From Oscillospiraceae bacterium (GTDB taxonomy: Bacteria > Bacillota > Clostridia > Oscillospirales > Ruminococcaceae): a stretch of 64,000 nt of DNA. The DNA lies in assembly GCA_031280965.1 (NCBI GenBank), contig JAITFZ010000013.1, positions 62,001 to 126,000 on the forward strand. The letters run 5' to 3'. Positions 23,805 through 30,551 of the stretch are shown in pieces. Each line of letters starts with the position of its first letter. Position 1 is the stretch's first letter. The translations under genes and the position numbers were made by a program. The notes under the pieces were generated by a model that was given only the letters and a program-made list of their open reading frames with translations, did not search any database and was not told the origin of the DNA.

Positions 23805-24047
23805 CTACGGCGCGCTTACCTCGGACGTATTACCGCTCCCCGCGCTAACGGCTTTTGCCGGGCAGTCAGCCTCGTTTAAAGCCCGTACGGCGGCGATTAC
23901 CCCAAACACGTCGGCAAGCTGCATAAAAGCCGCCGAAAGCAGGTTCAGTTCATCGTCCGAAAGGTCTTTCGCGATTAAATTCCCTGCCGCGGTTATGGCG
24001 GCGGTCAATTCGCACGGGTTTATACATTTATTCTTTTTCTTATTCAT
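23805..24047 (-). CDS. Small DUF6774-like protein
   Basis: 80 aa. The core (NPCELTAAITAAGNLIAKDLSDDELNLLSA with QLADVFGVIAAVRAL) matches small clostridial proteins that I recall as DUF6774, function unknown. Two amphipathic helices, a Lys-rich N-terminus and a low-complexity tail. It begins 45 nt after metK on the same strand. The metK terminator hairpin overlaps its ribosome site (GAGGGG), so translation or transcription of this gene may depend on read-through. Codon use is like its neighbours. Confidence 0.65.
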   Translation of the reverse strand: MNKKKNKCINPCELTAAITAAGNLIAKDLSDDELNLLSAAFMQLADVFGVIAAVRALNEADCPAKAVSAGSGNTSEVSAP

Positions 24048-24049
24048 AA

Positions 24050-24086
24050 TAAAAAATCCCCTCGTATCACATTATACGGGGGATTT
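24050..24086 (-). terminator. Terminator of metK, overlapping next gene's ribosome site
   Basis: Minus-strand stem AAAATCCCCCGTAT / ATACGAGGGGATTTT followed by TTTTTTATT and then the ATG of the small gene at 24047. Confidence 0.8.
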
Positions 24087-24091
24087 TGTAT

Positions 24092-25267
24092 TTATACGCC
24101 TGCCGCCTTTTTAAGCGCTTCTGTTTTATCTGTTTTTTCCCATTTAACATCAAGGTCTTCCCTGCCCATATGCCCGTAAGCGGCGAGTGCGCGGTATTGC
24201 GGCTTGCGAAGCTCCAGTGTTTCAATAATTGCGGCGGGTCTGAAATCGAAAACCTCGGTAAGCGCGGCTGAGAGTTTTTCATCTGCGACTTTACCTGTTC
24301 CGAATGTATCAACAAGCACCGAAACCGGTCTTGCTACGCCGATTGCATACGCGAGCTGCACCTCGCACTTAGCGGCAAGCCCTGCCGCCACGATGTTTTT
24401 CGCCGCGTAACGCGCCATATACGCCGCACTGCGGTCAACCTTAGTCGGGTCTTTGCCCGAGAACGCTCCGCCGCCGTGCCTTGAATATCCGCCGTAGGTG
24501 TCAACGATTATTTTTCTGCCTGTTAAGCCGGAGTCGCCCTGCGGTCCGCCTATTACGAAACGACCGGTCGGATTGACATAATACTTGGTGTTTTCATCAA
24601 GTAATTCTGCGGGAACGGTAGTTTTGATAACTTTTTCAACAACATCGGCGCGGATTTGCTCAAGGGTCGCGCTCGCCTTATGCTGAGATGAAATTACAAC
24701 CGCGTCAACACGAAGCGGCTTGCCATTCTCGTATTCGACAGTTACCTGCGACTTTCCGTCGGGCAGAAGATAATCAAGCTCGCCGTTTTTACGCACGGCA
24801 GTAAGTTTTAAAGCCAATTTATGCGCTAAAGCAATAGGAAGCGGCATAAGTTCCGGCGTTTCGTCACAGGCAAACCCGAACATCATCCCCTGGTCGCCCG
24901 CGCCTGTATCGCTTTCGGAAACATCCTTGGTTTCGAGCGAGTCATTTACACCCATGGCTATATCGCCCGATTGCTCGTCAATAGTCGTCAGTACGGCACA
25001 GGTATTGCTGTCAAAGCCGTAAGCGGCGTTATCGTAGCCGATACTGCTGACTACACCCCTCACTAATTTCGGAATGTCAACGTAAGCTTTCGTGGTTATT
25101 TCGCCCATAACAAGCACCATGCCTGTTGTCGTGCAGGTTTCACACGCTACGCGGGACATATTGTCCTCCGCTAAAAGCGCGTCAAGCACCGCGTCTGAAA
25201 TTTGGTCGCAGATTTTATCGGGATGCCCCTCGGTGACGCTTTCGGATGTGAATAAATGTCTTGCCAT
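24092..25267 (-). CDS. metK: S-adenosylmethionine synthetase
   Basis: 391 aa, the normal length. It makes SAM from methionine and ATP (EC 2.5.1.6), active as a cytosolic tetramer. Signature stretches: [20 protein letters not shown] at the N-terminus (ATP/methionine site), [16 protein letters not shown] (hexapeptide region), [20 protein letters not shown] and [19 protein letters not shown]. Own promoter at 25309-25337. No SAM riboswitch is visible in the ~45-nt leader. Confidence 0.97.
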   Translation of the reverse strand: MARHLFTSESVTEGHPDKICDQISDAVLDALLAEDNMSRVACETCTTTGMVLVMGEITTKAYVDIPKLVRGVVSSIGYDNAAYGFDSNTCAVLTTIDEQSGDIAMGVNDSLETKDVSESDTGAGDQGMMFGFACDETPELMPLPIALAHKLALKLTAVRKNGELDYLLPDGKSQVTVEYENGKPLRVDAVVISSQHKASATLEQIRADVVEKVIKTTVPAELLDENTKYYVNPTGRFVIGGPQGDSGLTGRKIIVDTYGGYSRHGGGAFSGKDPTKVDRSAAYMARYAAKNIVAAGLAAKCEVQLAYAIGVARPVSVLVDTFGTGKVADEKLSAALTEVFDFRPAAIIETLELRKPQYRALAAYGHMGREDLDVKWEKTDKTEALKKAAGV

Positions 25268-25308
25268 GTTATTTTATCCTTTACTTTACTTTAATTTTAT
25301 TTAATATA

Positions 25309-25337
25309 AATATAACATGCATTTGCGCCTTTGTCAA
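25309..25337 (-). promoter_or_regulatory. Sigma-A promoter of metK
   Basis: Minus strand TTGACA (25337-25332), 17 bp, TATATT (25314-25309). The -35 overlaps the last codons of the DUF3784 gene. Confidence 0.75.
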
Positions 25338-25663
25338 TCTTTCTTCTTGAATTTATCGCTTGTGTTTACATAAATGACTGTGCCTATTGTAATCACCGAG
25401 GATATAACGCAATACAGAACCGTGGCTATAAGTTCATAGCCGAGTTGAAACCCTAACGGGAAAAGCAATGTTAACACTCCGAGCGTCAGCAGAAGTTTAC
25501 CAATACATTTGCATAAAGCCTCCTTGTCATACTTGGCTTTTTTCTCTGCGGGCATGGTGTTATATCCCGCGATTAAACCGGCACCCTTTCCTTTAAGCAT
25601 AACAAAGCCCAAAACAATAAGCAATAACGCCGTCGCGCCGAGAGAAATCCACATAGTAACCAT
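25334..25663 (-). CDS. DUF3784-family membrane protein
   Basis: 109 aa from ATG 25663 (GTGAGG upstream); the longer frame to 25843 runs antisense-like through the regulator and is rejected. Three hydrophobic helices; the family signature GFVMLKGKGAGLIAGYNTMP then KYDKEALCKCIGKLLL between helices 1 and 2 is clear. Function of DUF3784 is unknown; in Firmicutes it often sits beside small transcription factors. It lies 19 nt after the XRE gene, so the two form an operon. Confidence 0.85.
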   Translation of the reverse strand: MVTMWISLGATALLLIVLGFVMLKGKGAGLIAGYNTMPAEKKAKYDKEALCKCIGKLLLTLGVLTLLFPLGFQLGYELIATVLYCVISSVITIGTVIYVNTSDKFKKKD

Positions 25664-25682
25664 AAATAACCTCACTTTAAAT

Positions 25683-25952
25683 TTATTTTCCAACCTTGAA
25701 TTCATGCCCGCAACTCGGACAGGTGGCTGTGCTTTTATCCGTATTCGCGCCCTCCTCAGCAATAAGCTCGGACATAGGAACCCCAAGCACGCCCGAAAGA
25801 TATTCCAGCGTGCGTATTGACGGGAAAGCCGCCCCGCTCTCAATTTGGCTGAGCATATTGCGGGTTATGTAACCGCCCACAACATCGGATTGCGTCATTT
25901 TTTTAGAGAGCCGCGCCTCTTTTATTCTTTTTCCTAAGATTATACCGTTCAT
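25683..25952 (-). CDS. XRE-family regulator with C-terminal zinc ribbon
   Basis: 89 aa. Residues 6-60 form a Cro/C1-type helix-turn-helix (IKEARLSKKMTQSDVVGGYI, NMLSQIESGAAFPSI). After a short linker comes half a zinc ribbon, CPSCGHEF. Only two cysteines are present, so metal would have to be shared in a dimer. It probably represses its own operon: the palindrome GTAAAT-ATA-ATTTAC spans its transcription start, and the same palindrome lies at the start of the divergent NfeD/flotillin operon. The partner gene is DUF3784. Confidence 0.88.
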   Translation of the reverse strand: MNGIILGKRIKEARLSKKMTQSDVVGGYITRNMLSQIESGAAFPSIRTLEYLSGVLGVPMSELIAEEGANTDKSTATCPSCGHEFKVGK

Positions 25953-25963
25953 AACACACCCGC

Positions 25964-25978
25964 GTAAATATAATTTAC
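25964..25978. promoter_or_regulatory. Candidate XRE operator 1
   Basis: Perfect palindrome GTAAAT-ATA-ATTTAC spanning the predicted start (~25976) of the xre transcript. Confidence 0.65.
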
Positions 25979-25982
25979 TTCC

Positions 25983-26011
25983 ATTGTAGCATTAATATTC
26001 TGAAAAATCAA
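25983..26011 (-). promoter_or_regulatory. Sigma-A promoter of xre-DUF3784
   Basis: Minus strand TTGATT (26011-26006), 17 bp, TACAAT (25988-25983). Confidence 0.7.
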
Positions 26012-26080
26012 GTCTTTTTTAAGAAAACATTGAATAAAAATATGTGTGAAAATTTGTATATATTTTTTGAAGCAAACATA

Positions 26081-26109
26081 TTGACAACAAGTCGAAAAAA
26101 GTCTATAAT
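26081..26109 (+). promoter_or_regulatory. Sigma-A promoter of the NfeD/flotillin operon
   Basis: TTGACA (26081-26086), 17 bp, TATAAT (26104-26109); both hexamers match consensus. The leader is ~105 nt. Confidence 0.85.
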
Positions 26110-26119
26110 TAAAACACAG

Positions 26120-26134
26120 GTAAATTACATTTAC
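26120..26134. promoter_or_regulatory. Candidate XRE operator 2
   Basis: Perfect palindrome GTAAAT-TAC-ATTTAC just downstream of the predicted start (~26116). The two 6-bp arms are identical to operator 1. Confidence 0.65.
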
Positions 26135-26166
26135 AAATATTTGGAAATTAAAAACATAATATATTA

Positions 26167-26187
26167 GAAAATGAATTTCGCAATTAC
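26167..26187. repeat. Dispersed palindrome arm in leader
   Basis: Contains AATGAATTTCGCAATTAC, shared with 40223-40240 and close to the right arm at 2677-2745. Confidence 0.55.
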
Positions 26188-26220
26188 TAAAAATAAATTG
26201 ATTTTGGAGGTATTTTGATT

Positions 26221-26826
26221 ATGGAATGGTTCTCAAACTGGTGGGGCGAGCTTGATATAATACTGCAAATCCTTTATTGTATCGCTGTACCCGGAACGCT
26301 TCTGCTGATTATACAAACCATACTTGTAATATTTGGGATTGGCGGCGAGAGTGCGGAATTCGATGTTCCGGAAATAGATGCCGCAGATTTGAATACTACG
26401 GGCGGTTCGGGCGATTTCGGGGTTATGGGGCTTTTCACGTTTCAGGGAATAGTTGCGTTTTTCTGCATATTCGGCTGGACGGGGATTGTGTTCATGAACG
26501 CGACCGGACTTATTCCGCTGGCGCTTGCTTTAGGGTTCGTGTTCGGTTTTGCGGCGATGTACGGCGTGGCGAAGATTTTGCGGCTTTCGATGAAGCTTCA
26601 GCACAGCGGCACGCTTGACATGAAACTGCTGATTGGCGAAAACGGTACTGTATACATACCTATTCCCGAGGACAGGTCGAAGCGCGGGAAGGTTAACGTG
26701 CAGATAGCGGAGCGCATGGTTGAATGTGACGCAATCAGCGAAAGCGGTCCGCTCGCGTCCAATACGCCGGTGAGGGTTACGGATATACTGGCGGGAAATG
26801 TTCTGGTGGTAGAGGAAATATCATGA
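26221..26826 (+). CDS. NfeD-like membrane protein (flotillin partner)
   Basis: 201 aa from ATG 26221 (GGAGG, 10 nt). Three hydrophobic segments (~12-38, 75-95, 98-120) precede a small OB-type beta domain (GENGTVYIPIPEDRSKRGKV ... RVTDILAGNVLVVEEIS), the layout of NfeD/YuaF proteins. NfeD proteins are encoded beside flotillins and act in membrane microdomains; the flotillin gene follows 86 nt on. A serine protease domain is absent, so this is the short NfeD1b-type. Regulation by the divergent XRE gene is suggested by the shared operators. Confidence 0.85.
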   Translation: MEWFSNWWGELDIILQILYCIAVPGTLLLIIQTILVIFGIGGESAEFDVPEIDAADLNTTGGSGDFGVMGLFTFQGIVAFFCIFGWTGIVFMNATGLIPLALALGFVFGFAAMYGVAKILRLSMKLQHSGTLDMKLLIGENGTVYIPIPEDRSKRGKVNVQIAERMVECDAISESGPLASNTPVRVTDILAGNVLVVEEIS

Positions 26827-26912
26827 GATTCAAAGCAATTGCGGTTTTAATTCGGGCGGCAGGTGTAAAATTTTAAGCATAGAATCAATAAATTAAACAG
26901 GAGGAATTTTTC

Positions 26913-28286
26913 ATGGACGAAAGCATCATCATCTTAATATCAATCGGCGTAATTATTTTCTTCGCGCTGTTCATGGGCATATTATCAAGATACAGGAAAT
27001 GCCCGTCGGACAAAATCCTTGTAAAGTACGGTAAAGTCGGCTCCGACAAGTCGGGGCAGGCGAGAAGCGCCAAGTGTATTCACGGCGGCGCATCGTTTGT
27101 CGTGCCTATTTTCCAGTCGTATCAGTATTTGGACTTAACGCCCATGTCCATTAACGTGGACTTGCGCAGTGCGCTGTCTAAGCAGAACATCCGCGTTGAC
27201 GTGCCGTCCCGCTTCATGGTCGGTATTTCAACCGAACCGGGCGTAATGCAAAACGCCGCAGAAAGACTCCTCGGACTGCGTCTGAACGAGATTCAGGACT
27301 TGTCGAAGGACATCATTCTCGGTCAGCTTCGTCTTGTTATTGCGACAATGGAAATTGAGGAGATTAACACCGACAGAGATAAGTTTTTGCTTGCGGTTTC
27401 CAATAACGTGGAGATTGAACTCAAAAAAATCGGTTTGAGATTGATTAACGTTAACGTCACCGACATTAACGACGAGTCCGGCTATATAGAAGCGCTCGGT
27501 AAAGAAGCGGCGGCAAAGGCGATTAACGACGCGAAGAAATCCGTTGCCGAAAAAGACCGCGACGGTGAAATCGGTCAGGCTCACGCGCACAGAGACCAGC
27601 GTATTCAGGTAGCGGCGGCGGACGCGGCGGCTATTCAGGGCGAGAACGATGCTAAGATTGAAATTGCTAAGTCGGATTCCAACCGCCGCGAAAGGGAAGC
27701 CGAAGCCTTAAAGCTTGCGACAGCCGCCGAAGCCGTTCAGGCGGCGAAGGCGAAAGAAGAAGCCTACGACGCACAAAGAAAAGCGGAGCTTATAAGAGCC
27801 GAGCTTGAACGCGCCACCCAGCAGGCGGATATAGTTGTAAAAGCCGAAATTCAAAAGAAGCAGGTTGAAATAGACGCGGAAGCGCAAGCCGAGGTTATCC
27901 GCAGACACGCGAAAGGCGACGCTGACGCTATTTTCGCCAAGCTTGACGCGCAGGCGCGCGGTTCAAAAGAAATTCTTATCAAGCAAGCCGAGGGTATTCG
28001 CGAGCTTGTTGCGGCGGCGGGCGGAGATGCTGAAAACGCCGTTAAGCTGTTAATCGCGGATAAGCTTGAAGAGCTGACGAGGATTCAAGTAGAGGCGATT
28101 AAAAACATTAAAATTGATAAGGTTACTGTTTGGGATTCAGGTTCCTCGGGAGCGGACGGAAAAACCGCAACCTCCGATTTTCTCAGCGGGCTTATGAAGT
28201 CAGTGCCGCCGCTCGGCGAAGTATTCAGGCAGGCGGGAATGGACCTTCCCAAGTTCCTCGGTGAAGAAAGAACAGATGACAGTTGA
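26913..28286 (+). CDS. floT: Flotillin
   Basis: 457 aa. N-terminal hairpin-type membrane segment (residues 3-24), SPFH/PHB domain to ~200 (KCPSDKILVKYGKVG, VDVPSRFMVGIST), then the long Ala/Glu-rich coiled coil with EA repeats (AEALKLATAAEAVQAAKAKEE) typical of flotillins. The C-terminal tail ends in KFLGEERTDDS. It scaffolds functional membrane microdomains in Firmicutes (family knowledge). CAGGAGG before ATG. The stop codon overlaps the -35 of the next gene's promoter. Confidence 0.93.
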   Translation: MDESIIILISIGVIIFFALFMGILSRYRKCPSDKILVKYGKVGSDKSGQARSAKCIHGGASFVVPIFQSYQYLDLTPMSINVDLRSALSKQNIRVDVPSRFMVGISTEPGVMQNAAERLLGLRLNEIQDLSKDIILGQLRLVIATMEIEEINTDRDKFLLAVSNNVEIELKKIGLRLINVNVTDINDESGYIEALGKEAAAKAINDAKKSVAEKDRDGEIGQAHAHRDQRIQVAAADAAAIQGENDAKIEIAKSDSNRREREAEALKLATAAEAVQAAKAKEEAYDAQRKAELIRAELERATQQADIVVKAEIQKKQVEIDAEAQAEVIRRHAKGDADAIFAKLDAQARGSKEILIKQAEGIRELVAAAGGDAENAVKLLIADKLEELTRIQVEAIKNIKIDKVTVWDSGSSGADGKTATSDFLSGLMKSVPPLGEVFRQAGMDLPKFLGEERTDDS

Positions 28287-28311
28287 CAGTTTTTGCATGG
28301 TGTGCTAAAAT
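28283..28311 (+). promoter_or_regulatory. Sigma-A promoter of lipoprotein gene
   Basis: TTGACA (28283-28288), 17 bp, TAAAAT (28306-28311). The TGA in TTGACA is the flotillin stop codon. Confidence 0.75.
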
Positions 28312-28342
28312 ATAATCATTAATTATGAATGGAGGCTCAAGC

Positions 28343-29032
28343 ATGAAAAAACTATTGGCGTTACTTTTATCGGTGATAATGATTTTCGGGCTCGTTGCTT
28401 GTAACGGTGAAAACGAAAACACAGGCACGAACGGCACTCCTGTGACAGGCGATAACGAACCCGGTGAAAACAACGAACCCGACGAAAACAACGAACCCGG
28501 CGAAAACAATGAACCCGGCGAAAATAACGAAGAAGAGGAAGAAGAAGAACCGTTCTTTCTTGATGGGATTGGCGTACTTTTAGAGTGGGAATGGTGCGGC
28601 GTTTTAATCAACGTTGAAGAAGCGGGGTTTGTAGTAGGTGAATCCTATACAATCGAGTACACTGTCAGGAGAGATTTTATTCCCGGCTTCCGCATCAGAT
28701 ACACCGGCGGCGGTCCCTCGACAGGCTTCAATTTTTCAATTGAAAACGACCAGACAAACGATGCTCACAGCTCCGACAGCGCGGAAGCCGACGGAAACGT
28801 AGCGAGCCAAATCCCCGCGATTTACCGTGACGGCGCAGGGATTGAACCGATGGAAGAAGGCGTTTTAATCGTTAATTTCGTGTTCGGCGATGATATTCCC
28901 GACATTGACCCTCCCTATTTGGACTACATCGGCTTATTCGGGCTTTACGGCGAATCGGGCTTTGCTGTTCTCGGAGTGGTAATCAAGGATGCGGACGGCA
29001 ATGTAATGGCATCGAGAGGCGAGCCGCAGTAA
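28343..29032 (+). CDS. Lipoprotein sharing a domain with the 20659 surface protein
   Basis: 229 aa from ATG 28343 (GGAGG upstream). Signal peptide with lipobox GLVAC (Cys ~21). A linker with repeated NEPGENNEPDEN units and a Glu run follows, then a ~145-aa domain (CGVLINVEEAGFVVGESYTI ... YIGLFGLYGESGFAVLGVVI). The domain matches that of the anchored protein at 20659-21372 along its whole length, but here it sits at the C-terminus and is held by a lipid. The two genes are separated by ~7 kb. Likely an extracytoplasmic ligand or glycan binder; that is inference. Confidence 0.82.
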   Translation: MKKLLALLLSVIMIFGLVACNGENENTGTNGTPVTGDNEPGENNEPDENNEPGENNEPGENNEEEEEEEPFFLDGIGVLLEWEWCGVLINVEEAGFVVGESYTIEYTVRRDFIPGFRIRYTGGGPSTGFNFSIENDQTNDAHSSDSAEADGNVASQIPAIYRDGAGIEPMEEGVLIVNFVFGDDIPDIDPPYLDYIGLFGLYGESGFAVLGVVIKDADGNVMASRGEPQ

Positions 29033-29180
29033 AGATTGATGAACCTAAATTCGCGAACTCGGCTTCGACAAGTTCGCGTATTTCTCCCCGCCTTACCTCG
29101 GAAAAGGCGCTGCCAACGCTTTCAACTTCAACCGTACCGCTTGTGATTCTGCCGGTTGCATTTCGTGTTTCGTAATCAAA
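28986..29180 (-). pseudogene. Possible antisense gene remnant
   Basis: The minus strand is open from ~29180 to a stop at 28986 and reads like protein (DYETRNATGRITSGTVEVES, EVRRGEIRELVEAEFANLG) with ordinary codon use, but it has no start or ribosome site and enters the 3' end of the lipoprotein gene. A degraded gene end or chance. Confidence 0.2.
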
Positions 29181-29206
29181 AAGCGCCGAAAATTCGGCGC
29201 TTTTTG
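29178..29206. terminator. Bidirectional terminator
   Basis: AAAAAGCGCCGAA / TTCGGCGCTTTTT, a perfect stem with A and T tracts on both sides. It serves the lipoprotein gene (plus) and rplM-rpsI (minus). Confidence 0.85.
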
Positions 29207-29229
29207 TGCAAAAACAAACAATATTGAAA

Positions 29230-29628
29230 TTATCTCTTCGAGAACTGCGGCGCTCTTCTCGCTGCCTTGAGTCCGTACTTTTTGCGTTCCTTCATTCTCG
29301 GGTCGCGTGTAAGGAAGCCTGCTTTTTTAAGTACGGGGCGAAGCTCCTCACTATACTGTAACAACGCTCTTGACAGCCCGTGGCGAATTGCGCCCGCCTG
29401 TCCCGTTACACCGCCTCCGCGTACTGTGCAGATGATGTCGAACTTTTCTGTTGTGCCTGTGAGCGCTAACGGCTGACGGGTAATCAGCTTCAGTGTGTCA
29501 AGCCCGAAATAATCGTCTATATCGCGGTTATTGACGGTGATTGCGCCGCTTCCGATATATACTCTTACCCTCGCTACGGAGTGCTTTCTTCTGCCTGTGC
29601 CGTAATAATATGGTTTTGATTCGTACAT
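29230..29628 (-). CDS. rpsI: Ribosomal protein S9
   Basis: 132 aa. Begins [20 protein letters not shown] and ends [16 protein letters not shown], the universal S9 tail that reaches the P-site. Lies 17 nt after rplM in the normal L13-S9 order. Confidence 0.97.
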   Translation of the reverse strand: MYESKPYYYGTGRRKHSVARVRVYIGSGAITVNNRDIDDYFGLDTLKLITRQPLALTGTTEKFDIICTVRGGGVTGQAGAIRHGLSRALLQYSEELRPVLKKAGFLTRDPRMKERKKYGLKAARRAPQFSKR

Positions 29629-29645
29629 TTTAGTTCAAGCCTCCT

Positions 29646-30074
29646 TTAAACCTTGTATTCTTCGGGCTTTTGAGCCTGATTATTGTGTTCGCTCCCGCGA
29701 TAAACGCGAAGCCTTGTGAGCGATTTCCGTCCGATTGTAGTGTCCGGCAACATACCGTTGACCGCTAACATCATAGCTTTTTCGGGCTTATCCGCCATCA
29801 GCTTTTCATAGCTGATTTCCTTTAAGTGACCTATCCAGCCGGTGTGCCATCTGTGGAATTTTTTCTTGAGCTTGTCGCCGGTGAGAACCGCATCGGCGCA
29901 GTTGATGATGATTACATGGTCGCCGCAGTCGCAGTGCGGCGCGAAAACCGGCTTGTGCTTACCGCGAAGCAGGGTAGCCGCTTTTGTGGCTGTGCGCCCG
30001 AGCGGTATGCCTTTTGCGTCTAATATATACCATTTACGTTCGATTGTTTCGACTTTTGGCATAGTGGTTGACAT
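29646..30074 (-). CDS. rplM: Ribosomal protein L13
   Basis: 142 aa, normal length. Shows KWYILDAKGIPLGRTATKAA, the conserved HVIIINCADAVLTGDK and the C-terminal MLPDTTIGRKSLTRLRVYRG. Assembly-initiating 50S protein. AGGAGG before the ATG, own promoter at 30157-30185; the ~90-nt leader could hold an L13-type autoregulatory structure, not resolved by eye. Confidence 0.97.
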   Translation of the reverse strand: MSTTMPKVETIERKWYILDAKGIPLGRTATKAATLLRGKHKPVFAPHCDCGDHVIIINCADAVLTGDKLKKKFHRWHTGWIGHLKEISYEKLMADKPEKAMMLAVNGMLPDTTIGRKSLTRLRVYRGSEHNNQAQKPEEYKV

Positions 30075-30156
30075 TTTTGCTTGCCTCCTGTTTTATAGTC
30101 TTGCTTTTGTTTACGGTTTCACAAATACTGAACTTATTGTAAACGTGACAAAACCC

Positions 30157-30185
30157 ATTATACATAAAAGCCTGAACCGTGTCAA
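30157..30185 (-). promoter_or_regulatory. Sigma-A promoter of rplM-rpsI
   Basis: Minus strand TTGACA (30185-30180), 17 bp, TATAAT (30162-30157); consensus in both boxes. Confidence 0.85.
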
Positions 30186-30337
30186 CGGTTTTTTATTAAT
30201 AATTTAATATATACTGTCTTATCTCTCCGATTCTCTCGATATAACTCCTTTTCTCTTTGTTTCTCGTGCGCCGTTTCATTTTTTAAATTTTACTAAAAAT
30301 TCTCAAAATCATAATATTATTTTCATACAATCTACAT

Positions 30338-30535
30338 AATTGTCATATATAATAAGGTTATAACAAAAGCGGCGTATTCTTTCCGTGACAGATTTAAAAC
30401 AATTGCGGGCGGAATACCCCGCGGCTACACAATAAGTTATGCGTCTTCACCGCGCATAACTTAACATACAAATACATTTGCTTTTACTCCAAAAAGAAAA
30501 CGACCGTATTAAAAACACGGTTGTTTTCTTTTTTC
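30338..30535 (+). ncRNA. Candidate structured non-coding RNA
   Basis: This gene-free stretch holds, in plus orientation, a sigma-E-like box pair TCAAAAT (30303-30309), 14 bp, CATACAAT (30324-30331). Then come a possible GTATTC...GAATAC stem (30374-30416), an 11-bp perfect hairpin TAAGTTATGCG / CGCATAACTTA (30433-30463), and the terminator at 30492-30532, whose T tract works in this direction too. No ORF of note. It does not match any RNA family I know. Confidence 0.25.
30492..30534. terminator. Bidirectional terminator of the EF-G-like gene
   Basis: AAAAGAAAACGACCGT / ACGGTTGTTTTCTTTT with a 9-nt loop; A and T tracts on both sides. It ends the minus-strand GTPase gene. Confidence 0.8.
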
Positions 30536-30551
30536 GGGTGATATAACTTAT

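Noticed and set aside
23719-24114. 131-aa plus-strand ORF
   Set aside because: Opposite the DUF6774-like gene and its upstream hairpin; the minus frame has the recognisable protein.
25268-25333. SAM riboswitch before metK
   Set aside because: The leader is only ~45 nt and AT-rich, with none of the S-box core sequences.
30338-30535. 6S RNA or tmRNA
   Set aside because: No long rod with central bubble and no tRNA-like ends; kept only as a low-confidence structured RNA.
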